Source: Rhodocollybia butyracea
Taxonomy: Eukaryota > Basidiomycota > Agaricomycetes > Agaricales > Omphalotaceae
Assembly: GCA_015501585.1 (NCBI GenBank)
Contig: JADNRY010000174.1
Coordinates: 1 to 64,000 of the forward strand
Direction: 5' to 3'
DNA length: 64,000 nucleotides
How positions within the stretch are numbered: the stretch's first letter is position 1; each line of letters starts with the position of its first letter. A model generated the notes under the pieces. It was not told the origin of the DNA and searched no databases. It was given only the letters and a program-made list of their open reading frames with translations. Position numbers and translations under genes: made by a program. Shown piece by piece: positions 41,601-52,698 of the stretch.

Positions 41601-43019
41601 CTCTCGACGGCATTATGGCTCTCTCTCCTCCTTCTCCTCTTCTCGTTTTGCAGTAACGCGGCCTTTTCCGTCGGAGTCAGCGGTTTCGCGTTCGAGGCAG
41701 AGTTTGAGTTTGAATTCGAGTTCGAGTTACCTGAAGCGGAAGCGGCGTTAATTAAAAAAAGGTACATGGTAACCAGGAGAAGGGATAGACAGACCCTTAT
41801 CCAATTTATCTCCCTTATCCGCCTTATCGCCCTTTCCTCTCCTCGTCGTTGACGACGGAGTACCTGAGCTGACTGAATGAGCATGAGGACGACCTGTAGG
41901 GGGTCCTTGGCTCTGCGGCTGGTTGCCTGGGCCAGGTGGAAGGACCATAAACGCTGTTGTAGGCAACGAACTAGAGAGTGGCGTCATGCCTCCTCGGCCG
42001 GGATGGTTTTCGAAATTCCACGAATCGAAGCCAGGCGAATGCGAGTTAAAAGACGCGGGCGTGGGTGTCTGCGCACCGTGGCTGAAGCCATGCGAGGGAT
42101 GATGATGCTGTTGATGCTCGAACCCATAATGCGAATTGTTGTTATTACTGTGCTCTCCTGAAGGCCATGTACCCAAGTTGTAGCCAATCGGTGATCCACC
42201 ACCACCAGTGATGTACTGATTGAGAGGTGAAGAAGCGGCACCTAGTGGGCCAAGCCCGAGATTAGAGACGTTTAGGCTGAGATTTGCGAATCCGTGAGTG
42301 CCGCCGTGGAATGAACCTGGTGAATGGAGTGATTCTGGAGTTGGAAGCGTGTATTCGCCGGGTTGTCCTGTACTTCCTTGGCTGCCAGGACCAAACCAGC
42401 CTTCGCCGCCGCTGCCTGATCTTGGAATAACGATTCCTGGTGGCGGATGTGGCGGCGGCGAAGCGCTGGTCATGGAAGATACCGAGTTTCCACGTCTAGT
42501 CCGTGTAGTCCTCTGTGGACCAATACCGATACTCATAGCAGAGCCTGGATTTGGGCTGCCTGGACCGCCGGCGTTGAAAGCGCTAGGAGGTCTAGATCTA
42601 GAGCGAGACTGTGAACGGGAATGGGATCTGAAGTTGGCGTATGGATGATTGATTGGTGGAGAAGGAGAAGTATCTGGTAACGGCTCGTAACGCATACTCG
42701 AGTTGAGCGCTGGAAGTGTAGAGTTAAAGTGAGCGGGAAAGCCAGATGTATTTGGTCCTGATGAAGCTGAAGCCGAAGCTGCAGATGCAGGAGACGACGA
42801 GGAGATACCCATGTCGAATATGTTGTGTGGTCGAGGTATTGGAACCGACGATGTAGAAGGAGAGGCCAGATCGTGATAAATATCACTATTGTTGTTGTTG
42901 CTGTTGTTGTTTCCTTCAAAACTACCTTGGGCCGAGGAAGGTCTCCACGACATTGGGTCACTACCGCCGCCTTCAGGATGAAATCCTTCTTGTCGTACAA
43001 GTCCTTTTGTCGAAGCCAT
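38699..43019 (-). CDS. bHLH-zipper transcription factor with a very long loop
   Basis: Six exons: 43019-41795, 41730-41527, 41280-41008, 40829-40631, 40426-40080 and 39666-38699. Phases fit and give 1071 residues. Residues 1-408 are Ser/Gly/Asn/Pro-rich and disordered. The basic region and helix 1 are at about 438-470 (ESHNAVERRRRDNINEKIG, ELATLIPD), with the H..ERRRR pattern of E-box binders. Some 150 low-complexity residues follow (TSPTNPNINNSTTN, MSPSSPTSPMSPTSP, NGNGNG) before helix 2 (KANKGMILRKSVEYIRYLQQ, about 619) and a leucine/arginine zipper (ELERELRELRE). The C-terminal part has Met/Gly-rich repeats, acidic blocks and an AT-hook-like RGRPRRTRRG. The relation to Rtg3/USF/MITF-like fungal factors is inferred from the basic region. 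The targets are unknown. Confidence 0.88.
40857..40932. repeat. Intronic 11-bp tandem repeat and GGAA microsatellite
   Basis: GAAAGATAGAC occurs about 3-4 times in a row, followed by runs of GGAA. It lies in an intron of the bHLH gene, which it shares with other purine-rich (plus strand) sequence. Confidence 0.8.
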
Positions 43020-43045
43020 ACTACTTTTTAGTCTCTCTCAATCTC

Positions 43046-43086
43046 TTCGTCGTCGTCGTCGTCGTCGCTGGCGTCGTTGGCGTCGT
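43046..43086. repeat. GTC trinucleotide repeat before the bHLH start
   Basis: CGTCGTCGTCGTCGTCGTCG with interruptions, about 27 bp upstream of the start codon, so most likely in the 5' UTR of the bHLH mRNA. Confidence 0.8.
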
Positions 43087-45974
43087 TTGCTGTCTCCTTG
43101 TCGTCACAAACGCTAATCTCTCGTACTAGCGTCGTGTAGTGCGGAGATAATCCGAAATCAAAACAGCAAGTGGGGAAAAATATGCGGGGTATCTGTGCAA
43201 AGTGTCGTTTGCAGTGCAAAAGGCACAACGTGCTGCTGAACTTTCTATTGTATCGAATTTCTGTATGTACCTGTCAAACGCTTGACCAATCAGCCGTGAT
43301 GGGCCAATCGGATCAAGCGGCTCCAACGGCTTCAAATCGGCCACCGGCGGCTCGCAACCCAATTACGTACATGGCGCTTTATGGGGTAGCCGACAAAGTG
43401 GACGAGATTCAACGGTTGTTCCACCCGGCCAATCTGCAAAACAATTAGTTCACCGAGAGAGGAAAATCCTTCCTTCCCCACCCCTTCCCTCCCCTCCCTC
43501 CCCGAGTCAAAACATTCACTTCTTCGGTCCGAACATCTTCCATTTCAAGCAGAAAACACTCACACCACACCTTTCGCTGCTTCCTCCCCCTGCTTCCTTC
43601 TTCACATTCTGATATTCCATACCCATTTTACATACCGCAATTCAACTTTATCGTGCCTTTCAGAAAAGGTTTGATTCGTACATATTCATATCCCATTCAT
43701 ATCCCTTCAAAAACCCTTCAAACGCTTTCGACAGCCATACAAACACTTATCTATACACTCATTCAACGCTGATTGATCCACGCAACCACACACGCATGAA
43801 TCTGAACCAAAAAAGTGCGAAACTTACAACGCGATTCGACGCCTCCAAAAAATCTCCTTCCGATTTGATTTGATTTGGTATGATGTATCATTTTCAAGCG
43901 CCTCTAACAGAAAAAAACTCAACCGTGGCTTCTCGAGCTTCTCGAATGCCTTTCATTCCACCAATAATACGCACGCGGTAGCGAGTTTTCTTCTGCCAAT
44001 GTGCCCAGGTTCCAGATCCCTCTCCTTTCCTTGAACCTTCCCTGTTCGTTTCCGAATGGAACTTGTTGCTTGGGTTTCAGAAATCAGTTGTCCCGATGGG
44101 GCCATCCATGGGCGGTGGAGATGGATATTATTAAGACGCGGCTCCAGCTCCACAATAAAGCGCCTCAAACGCGCTTAAACACCTCAAACACCTCAAACAC
44201 CTCAAACAAACACCCCGATGGTCGAATATTCTGGGAAAAACTTGAACCCGGAGATGGCTTTGAAAACCGAAGATGCGGGGAGCACGCAGGTGGACGCAAA
44301 AAAAGTACGTTCTAGGGACAATGGGATCCGGAATTTTCACGCTTTCACAGGAAGAACTCACTCAAGTAACTCGACTTTTGAGTCAAGAACCGAGTCATTA
44401 GTCGGGAGAAGAACGAGGGAAAGCTTGGCGCGTGGTTACTAATACCAGCCCGATAATCTTGAACAACTTGTCATTGGGATTTGGTAAAGCAAGACAAAAA
44501 ACCCCGGACCGTAGGCTCCCGTAGGCTTACCGTTAGGTAACTTGTCCTTATCTCCATCCAAGATGTATCTAAGTATAGTATCCAAGGACAAGAGGGTCCG
44601 AAAACAAAAATATCAGATTAGATTCATCCATCTCCATCTATCCATCTATCAACGAGATCTTCTTTTGGGTACAGTGCTCGCCAGCCCCAGCGAGGTGGCG
44701 CGAATCATGGATGGCGAATTGCCCCTCTGCCCTCAAGAAACCTCAAGACGGCTTAAGGCATGCGATTATACAGGGAGAGGACGATACAAAAGAGGATATA
44801 TGATTGTACATGAGACGCAGAGTAAAAGATCTGGGGCCGTCGGTACCGGCAGAAGAGAACGAAAGCAAGGGGGAAATGGTACGAGTCTAGGAGAAATGAG
44901 AGGAGAACGAGAGGAGAACGAGGGACAATGAGAGGAACAAGAGGTGGTAAGAGAGTCAAGTCCCCCGACCAGACGAGACTTACCGAGAGAAGGGACTCCA
45001 GAACTCGAACGCAGCTTGGATTCGATGTCCTCGATGTCCTGGTGTAGCTTATTGCACAGTCTTGAGCCCAGTTAAAACTTGTCAGTCGGTACTAACTTGA
45101 TACCTGGTCGACTATCTTAGTAACACCCGTTTATCCGGCTCACAAACAACTTTACGAATCTACACATATGGTCCACAAGACTCAACACCCACTAGCACAA
45201 CTTGAGCTTGAATATCTGGACCTTGGACCTTGGACCTTGAAGTAGAGTTCAAGTTCCAAGTTTCGATCCTGGATTCTCGGAGCCGGTGAGCCGCCGGGAA
45301 GGATGGCAGGGGCTGGCAACGCAATTCGAACTCAGTAGCCTCGTGAAGACTCAGGTAATAACATGTAGACGTACTTATCGAATGCCAGTGGCATTCCTTA
45401 TCTTCTTAATGGCTTTCTTTCCTGCCGCTACTTACGCTACCTAGCGCCGGCACTGTACAGCAAATACAGCAAATACAGAATACAGAACAAATCCAGAATA
45501 AGTACAGATGCATACCAGTGTTCGGATGCTGTAAGTACCAATAATTATACTTCGACTGTACCCAGGCTTAGATTATGTCGACTATTCACTAAGTAGTAGT
45601 ACTATCGATCGATGCATGATTTACCCGTCATGATCTACCATGCGTATGCAGCGTATCATGATTCACATATGTCCTATCACTCGTTTCCAAGTGCATACTA
45701 GTGCGTATCACCCTCTATCACCCAGTCCTCCCAGCCCAAGAGACCGGGTCACTCCCGATATTCAAGGCTCTTATCAAACGATGTCAAATTCACTCACTCA
45801 CTCCCACTCACTTACCTGCTCACCCGCTTACTCACCCATTCACCCGTTCACTCAATTGGCAACCATTCATTAGTCGTTCGCTCACCCAGGTCCCAAACTC
45901 ACACTCGCTCATTCATTATTATCTGTTTTATCTATTGGTGTGGGCATGAGTAACACACAGAGGTTTTAATTTAT
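43087..45974. other. Intergenic region upstream of the bHLH gene
   Basis: Pyrimidine-rich at 43450-43760. CACCTCAAA is repeated four times at about 44177-44210. ACTCACTC-type low complexity lies at 45780-45930 and CTTGGAC repeats at 45219-45240. A 92-aa frame at 43170 and a 129-aa frame at 44542 have no recognisable domain and no support. Confidence 0.4.
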
Positions 45975-46070
45975 GGCCGCCTGGCGAAATGGCATCGCGT
46001 CTGACTACGATCCATCTTTCAACATTAACCCTTAATCAGGAGATTGCAGGTTCGACCCCTGCGGTGGTCA
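45975..46070 (+). tRNA. tRNA-Arg (anticodon ACG) with intron
   Basis: Acceptor arms GGCCGCC (45975-45981) and GGTGGTC (46063-46069) pair over seven positions. The D arm is GCG/CGC with GG in the loop. Anticodon stem TCTGA pairs with TCAGG, anticodon ACG is at 46007-46009, and T arm GCAGG-TTCGACC-CCTGC is perfect. About 24 nt between the anticodon and the 3' half of its stem do not fit the loop and are an intron at the usual place after position 37. A run of T (46092-46101) can end Pol III transcription. Confidence 0.75.
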
Positions 46071-46264
46071 CTGTGAAATGTGTATGATTTTCTTTTTGCG
46101 TTTACGGCTCTCGGCCATTCTCGGCCATTCTCCTTCTGCTTATCTACGTCCAATAATTTTGATTCGTAAATGTGGCTTGAATGTGGCCGAAGGTGATCAA
46201 AGTCGTGAAGCTATCTAGTAGTGGCCGCCTACTATCCTAAGTAACTATTCAAGCTTGTTAGTAT

Positions 46265-46376
46265 GACCGCCTGGCGAAATGGATGGCATCGCGTCTGACT
46301 ACGATATAAGTAGTAGACGAAGTTAGAAAACTTATTGCGCCATCAGGAGATTGCAGGTTCAACCCCTGGGTGGTCG
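46265..46376 (+). pseudogene. Decayed tRNA-Arg copy 2
   Basis: It repeats the pattern of the tRNA at 45975 (CGCGTCTGACTACGA, CAGGAGATTGCAGGTTC, GGTGGTC), but the 3' strand of the T stem lacks one base (CCTG in place of CCTGC), the D loop has four extra bases and the insert after the anticodon is longer (about 38 nt). Confidence 0.65.
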
Positions 46377-46626
46377 TTCTGATTCCCGAATTCTGTAGAG
46401 GCTTTTTTGTCTTTGGCTCAAGTTCCCTTACAACAACTCTGGCTCGGAACTGCCAGTGGGAAAAGTAATTTTCGTTGCTTGTAGTACTTATCGCTACTAT
46501 CAATCACTGGTTACTTGTGATGTTCCCGATATCGCCTGCCTCAGGCCGCAAGTTGCATACAAAAACAAGTAGTACATAAGAGCAATAAAGTTAATAAAGG
46601 AAAAGCATCCTACGTTGTTTAATCAT

Positions 46627-46731
46627 GGCCGGCTGGCAAAAATGACATCGCATCTCACTGCTACGATACCTTTCAATTAGTAGGTAATGGTGTAAGGTTG
46701 TTGTAATCAGATTCAACCCCTGCGGCGGTCA
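46627..46731 (+). pseudogene. Decayed tRNA-Arg copy 3
   Basis: Clearly the same ancestor (GGCCGGCTGGCAAAAATG, CTACGAT, ATTCAACCCCTGCGGCGGTC), but the D stem, anticodon stem (CTCACTG) and T stem are disrupted. It cannot fold as a tRNA. Confidence 0.6.
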
Positions 46732-46735
46732 CTAT

Positions 46736-49276
46736 GTATTTTGTAACGTCAAAACCCAGTCTGGTCTTCCTTTTGTTTTGTTCCGTTCCCTCCGTCCCTC
46801 CCCTGGCTCTTCCCTTCAATTTCCTTGGTTTATTTAATTATTTACTTGTACAATAAACACTGTAAGAAGGCTATAAGCACTGTACTACAATGAGATACTT
46901 ATACATACATGCAACAGCTACACCTCTACTTACTTACACTGCACTGTCACCTCTCTGCATACGTAAAGGTTGAGTAGGGTAGGCGCGTATGGAGATCGAT
47001 ATGTGCTACCTGGACTCATAAGGAAAGTGTAGGAGTAAGGCTGGAGTGGGAGGGCAAGAGGAGTAGTAACGTAGCCAGGAAATGCTTAGGGACCATGCAG
47101 GAATGACCCTGGACAGATGCTGTGAGGCAATGTGAGCGTCGCCAAAAAGGGGAAGTGAGTGAAGTGCCAGGACAATAAGTACTCGTGAAAAATAACCTAG
47201 GGTTAGATTCGGAGAGCAATAGCACTGGTGGAAGCGTTCAAGCGGCAGCAGCATCAGTATAGAACTTGGCATGGAAATGGTAAGTAAATAGCAACAGGAG
47301 GCAGAGCGAAGGTTTCTGGCCCGGCCCGTGTTTACTACCTCGTTTCCCTCAAACTAATAAGGTCGGTTCTTTCAATGTTGGTAACATACCCGCAGCACCT
47401 CCGGTGTGTGTACGTGATAGTACCCAGTTTTGTACCTGCTTAGATTGAGTCGCCCGTCAACAGAGACACTGGTGTAAGATGCCACTGCCAATTTTTGCGA
47501 TACTCACGGACTTCAGTTCACCGAATCGTTCCATCTCAGCACCAGGTGCCACTGGTATGCGTCCGGGGGTAATGTCTCCCGGGTCACTGAGACTCGATGT
47601 AAAGCTCCGCACGTTCGTCAGTCCCTCCGGTCTGTCAATTATATTGGTGTGCTTTATTCCTTCAATCTATCTCACCAAAACTGCCGTGACAGACACTAAT
47701 CTCGATTGGGGCTGGGTAGTAGGTGCTCCAACTCGGTTTACTGTATGCGCCCCACCGTTGAACAGTGAGCATAGCAATCAAATACTGTGTCTACCACTTC
47801 CCTCAGCGCACTCGTTCTCATTTAAGATCAAAACAGCCCGAAGATCCCTCGCGTTGTGCTCGTACAAACGAGATTTACTGTCGTAGCTGAATTTTGCACA
47901 GCTAGTATCATTTACTTGAGCGGTATCGCATCAGAACGTTCCCCCTCTATCGATAATGATTCCTGACTTAATCTTACAACTTACCGCGCCTCCCGGAAAA
48001 AAAAATCCTACATGAGGATACTGGAAACGAGAAGAGATGCTCGATAAAAGTATTTCCACTCAAACAAGCTCCTAACTTGAAATGGCATCAGAATCTTTTT
48101 GCGGCGAAGTTACCATGCAGAATCAGTCCTTTTCCATTGATCCCTTCTGACATTCAGTTTCATGGTTGTACCTGTCTGATTTTCATTTTCCGCCACTCAA
48201 ACCCCCCTCAGCAAGGCTGTGAGGGCCGATTCTGAACTCAATTGTGATATAGTCAATGATTAGATTGCGTTAACAAAGTTTAAACTATCCTTGGGACTGT
48301 AATGAGATAAAGTAAGTAGAATTGTGCTCTGGCAGTAGTAAAATGGTTTACTTACAAGTTTCGTGATACGTTCAGGGTTCGGGTGCTCGGCCGTCGAACA
48401 ACTAAAAGCTGGAAGATGTCTTTTAAGTTTCTAGCTGGCTTGGTTAAAGGGTCCGAGTGCCAATCGAAATCCCCCCCTGAAGTAGCCCAATTTTCTGACA
48501 GTCAGTGACAGTCGGGGGTCTCGGGCGGTAGGTCGGGGGCACAGTAATATGCCATTGGTTAAGTTAGTAATCTCAGCAGTTTCGATAATGGTTTATACGT
48601 TTCTGGTTTTTCTGCATGCATCGGAACATTCTCAGAGCTCTAGTCACTTTTTTTGAACGGAGCTAGTAGGGCGGTGAGTCGTAAGCTCCGTTCAAAGAAT
48701 CACACACCTGGGTAGGCAGAATCAGTACTCAAATAATGTCACAAAAATCACTGAGTGTCGAGGAAGGAAGGAATTGTCTGTGTCCCATGAAAACTCGGTT
48801 GTTTTTTGTATCGTTGAACAGTGCATATACACCTCCCGGGGCATTCGGTGAGCATGAGCAAAGCAGTTTCGCCACTTTCTCTGGCTTCGACTCAAAAGTT
48901 GATATTTGGTGCCCCTGACCGCTACGCCACATTATTGAGCGTACTGTAATGAGCTAGAGTCTCGTTGGTCAAGAGATATACATAGTATGTATGATAAAAA
49001 AGAATTTGGTATTCGGTATCGCTACTTTTGGGATCACCGAATGTCGTGTCGTGTATCTTTTGTTGAGTATAACTAACTTCAAGGCCCCAAAATTGATATT
49101 CGGCATTACTGCCCGTGCTTGTTATCATCTGGGCTCATTCAGCATATTAACTATTTGGTTTGGCCATTTCCTGACCATAGCGAGTATAACCCTAAGAGCA
49201 CTCGGAGGAGTATAAATATTGGATCTCATTATCTCAAACGATAGCAAACTTTTGGGTAGCTATCTGGTAAACCAAG
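46736..49276. other. Intergenic
   Basis: I find no gene. A 135-aa plus frame at 47479 lacks any domain. Frames at 48729-49215 on both strands are short and unconvincing. Confidence 0.35.
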
Positions 49277-49731
49277 ATGAAATTGTGGGTAACCTTCCTC
49301 ATCGATTTACTTTGCGAATGCACTGACGTGTACATCGCTGGAACCCCAGCACTAGCACATTTGTATCTATCACCTCCATGCTCGTTATGGCAGGGATTCA
49401 GAGCGTCAATGCCAAATCCGAGGGCGTTGCATTCGCCAACAATGACTGTACTGGTACTAACACCGGCACACTTGACTTTGGCAATGCATTCTGTACCCCA
49501 GTCAATGGTGGTCCTTGGGACAGTATCCAGTTCTTCACCGGTATGTATCATCCTGCTGCAAAATTCCATCTAAACACTTTTTGAATTTTTGTAGATGGTG
49601 TTACACAATGCTTCAATGTGTTCACCAACTCCGACTGTAATTCTTCTGGATTAATTGAGGTCTTTATCGGACCTGGATGCTTTGAGGGTATTGCGGGACA
49701 GATTCATTCTATCCAGAAGAAGAATTGTTAA
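49277..49731 (+). CDS. Small secreted cysteine-rich protein
   Basis: Three exons, 49277-49284, 49350-49540 and 49595-49731, with introns of 65 and 54 nt, give 111 residues. Splicing the 8-nt first exon gives a signal peptide, MKFTSTFVSITSMLVMAGIQ followed by SVNA, with likely cleavage after VNA. The mature part of about 87 residues has six cysteines (NDC, AFC, TQC, SDC, PGC, KNC, the last at the very C-terminus), enough for three disulfide bonds, and is Asn/Gly/Phe-rich. No family recognised. Size, secretion signal and cysteines fit a candidate effector or surface protein, but nothing in the sequence shows a function. Confidence 0.7.
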
Positions 49732-50418
49732 GCACCAGCAGACGAGTTGGAAGCTCCGAAACTTGGTGTCAAATTGTACATGTATCTATTTCGTGAAATT
49801 TATGATTTGCGTGTTCTTATGTTTCTGGCCACTCACGCATCAAATAAACACTACACCGAGCCTCTTCAAGTCTTTCACCTCGTTTCACTTGCTGTCATGT
49901 TGCTTGACTGAATTAAGTCCTCATATTTACTGCACTGTAGCCGTAAAACCATGCACCATGCCCCTAACTTAGCTCATGTCATTGACAAAAGATGACGAGC
50001 CGCGAGCTCATTAACGTGCATGTTTCTCCGCCCCGCACGGGCACCGTGTCTTTCGGTCCAGTGCGCGTAGCACTACATTAACTCTGAGATCTAGTTGATA
50101 CAGACTACTATAGTATTCAATTCGACAGTTACCGTTCAAATACTACATTAATGATTATGTATTGTACGGCGCTCTGAATGGTAAGGAAGTGCCATCGGTG
50201 CATGGCATGCTCATCACTTCTTCATAAAGACTGCAAGGGTGTTGGTAGCCAGTGGGGGTGGTACTCAGCCGGGTTACAGCAGTGTACTATTATGCCCCTT
50301 CTCTTTTATTTCCTTTCGGACGTAAAGGTATTTAACGCTTTGACCTCGTAGGAAAATTGAATCGGAACCTAATTTTTGGTTCCGACTCGTACATACTGTT
50401 TGCCTTGACCACGCAACC
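49732..50418. other. Intergenic
   Basis: 3' end of the secreted-protein gene and promoter region of the next gene. I see nothing else. Confidence 0.4.
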
Positions 50419-51795
50419 ATGTTATCTCATCAAGAAATGGACACCGTCTCCAACACTGTAAAACAACTCTTTCGGCAACTGAGTCGCATCGACCCTCCTG
50501 ACTCAAACGCTTCTCCTGGAATCAAGGACTCTTTCAAAAGTATGCTTACAACGATTGCGCAAGCAGCCGGTCAAAGTCTGGACACCCTGTGTGGCTCAGC
50601 TATCTAGTCACAGATGAAGAAGGAAATCCACCGATTTGGGTCTATCAGCACGAGAATGGCGTGAGTTTTCTTTCTATCCTTCGATTTCCTGACCAACTGC
50701 ACTCAGATGATCTGGGGCAGGAAGCGCAATCGGACAATGAAAGTGACAAATTAGAAAAGGAAGGAACTAAGAAGGAGAGAGAATCGTTGCCACCAAAATT
50801 TCAAGTTGAAGACAAACTCGAACGTATTTTTGACTCTGCCAAAAACAGCAGCAACCTTGTCTGCCGCTACACCCTTGACAACTATTTCAAAATGGTTTTA
50901 CGAGGTGGACACTCTGGGAAAGTGGTAGAGGAGGAAAGAGAGGCGTATCGTAGGATGATTATTGGCTACGAGCATTATTCTAGTCTTGAAATCGTGCGTA
51001 CCCTTCATAATAATTCTTTTCTCTGTGATTCCCAATAGTATTCCTAGTCGACTACCTTTGAACATTACAATGTCACTCATTCATCAGTCTCTTGTACTAC
51101 CGCTAATGTCTTTGAGAATGGCAAAATTACGGATCCCGTTACTCGACTTCAAAGACGGGAAACTCTCATCTTCAGAGGCCCCTCCGAAGACGTCATCGCA
51201 TCCTATCTTTTGGCAGTGATCCGTAACATTGAGGGATTCAAAGCTTATGAGGACTGGTCCAATCTCTCCACGCAGTCTCGGAATGAGTTTTTCCTCTCCT
51301 TTGCTTGCTCTCTCTTAGCAAACGATTTTGATTTTATTGACAATCTTGATACCCCGCAAAAGGAGAAGACAAACCGGTATACCGCCCTAATCATGCCTAT
51401 ACGCAAGAAGCACAACAAAGTAATGGAACAACGCAAGCGCTTTCAAGATCTATACTTTCGAGTAAGGTTTTAATGGGAATGCTCTAGCTTGTATTTTATT
51501 TCCTTTGTAGTTTGGGCCCATTGTTCTACTCGATCCAACATTCATGAAGACCGGAGGTACAAAAGAATATTCTCGACTACACAAGTTCTCTCTCCCAGTA
51601 TTCAGGGGTGTAATCAGGAGCGTGGATGGCCCTGATCCTGGGCAAACAAGATACAACGAGGATCGCAGGTTCGTTACGCGGGTGTTGCAAGTGCTAGGGG
51701 GAGGCAATATCTCCAAGTATGACAAGGATTTCCTGATGGAAAACTGCTACTGGGTGTGGGATGAGGAATCGGACTCAGAGGAAACGGAAGAATGA
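50419..51795 (+). CDS. Unknown protein, with a two-base slip in exon 1
   Basis: Exons 50419-50660, 50721-50993, 51048-51461 and 51511-51795, introns 49-60 nt, would give about 403 residues. Exons 2-4 splice in phase 0. Exon 1 is two bases too long: the frame passes from AAGQSLDTL to WLSYLVTDEEGNPPIW only if one TG of TGTGTGG (about 50588) is dropped. I recognise no domain. The N-terminus looks helical (MDTVSNTVKQLFRQLSRI); the middle is charged (SDKLEKEGTKKERES); the end is acidic (WDEESDSEETEE). It could be an orphan or a lineage-specific gene. Because of the slip it may be a pseudogene. Confidence 0.55.
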
Positions 51796-52698
51796 GGTAT
51801 GTTTTATCTTGCTTAATGAGCTTCGTAAGTTGAATTCTATGCTTTACCGACGCTTTTGAATGCAATCCTAGACAAGTTGGATACTGGATGACTTGTTGGG
51901 AATCCGTCATCGTCACCGCTCGCATAACCCGTATCGTTTATTTGGTCCATGAATATCAGTGTGCTGCCCATTACACTATTACACTTGTAAACTGGGGCCA
52001 GATAATGCAAGGGTCATTTACCCAATGAGAACTCCTCCAATTTCAAAGTTTCTCTGGTGAGATTATGGCTTATTCCCGGTATAATACGCAGCGCCGGTGC
52101 TCAAAGATATTGCCTAATTCTGTACTAGCAGCTAGGCAACAGGTCAAGTAGCTATGCGCCATGCAGTTGCCGTTATTCAAGTTCAAGCTGCCGTACTTTC
52201 AGTAATGCAAAGTCTTAGTCTTGATGGATGCTGTCGGGAATGTCAGAAAGAGTCTGCTTGTGCAGCTAGAGCAAGTGTTGAGTGAATGATTGTATATGGC
52301 TTTCAATGAGCGGGACAAATGATTCACGTTTTCAATCACCCGTTTGAACCCAATAGTGGATACTAATGAGCTTGTGTAAGTGCCGGACATCTTTATGGTA
52401 TATACATGAACTTCTCCACTGTTCGGATGGCACCGATAAATTTTGAATCATAGATATTCAAGGTAAGGTCTGACTAGGACTGGCAGAGTCAGGGACTCGG
52501 ATACACCAGTATTCCCGCTGACTGCTTTTGACCAGTACTTCAAAATAGCAACTGGGGTGGGAGGGACACAGGATAGGTAGTAATAAAAAAATATGCCTCA
52601 CAACGACGAGCCAAATCCTACAAGTCTTCTTCAAGTATCAAACAATGACAAACATTCAGCGAATCAATCTACGCACCACCTACGTGAAAATATTCACT
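51796..52698. other. Intergenic with one copy of a dispersed repeat
   Basis: Positions about 52213-52345 match 56776-56905 (GATGGATGCTGT, GCAGCTAGAGCAA, ATGGCTTTCAATG, GCGGGACAAAT, TTCAATCACCC). The rest holds no gene. Confidence 0.5.
52213..52345. repeat. Dispersed repeat, copy 1
   Basis: About 130 bp, direct orientation to copy 2 at 56776-56905. Identity by eye is moderate to high, with small indels. No terminal repeats seen. Confidence 0.6.

Noticed and set aside
42298..42648. A plus-strand 116-residue Gly/Pro-rich frame
   Set aside because: It is antisense to exon 1 of the bHLH gene and reflects its low-complexity coding sequence.
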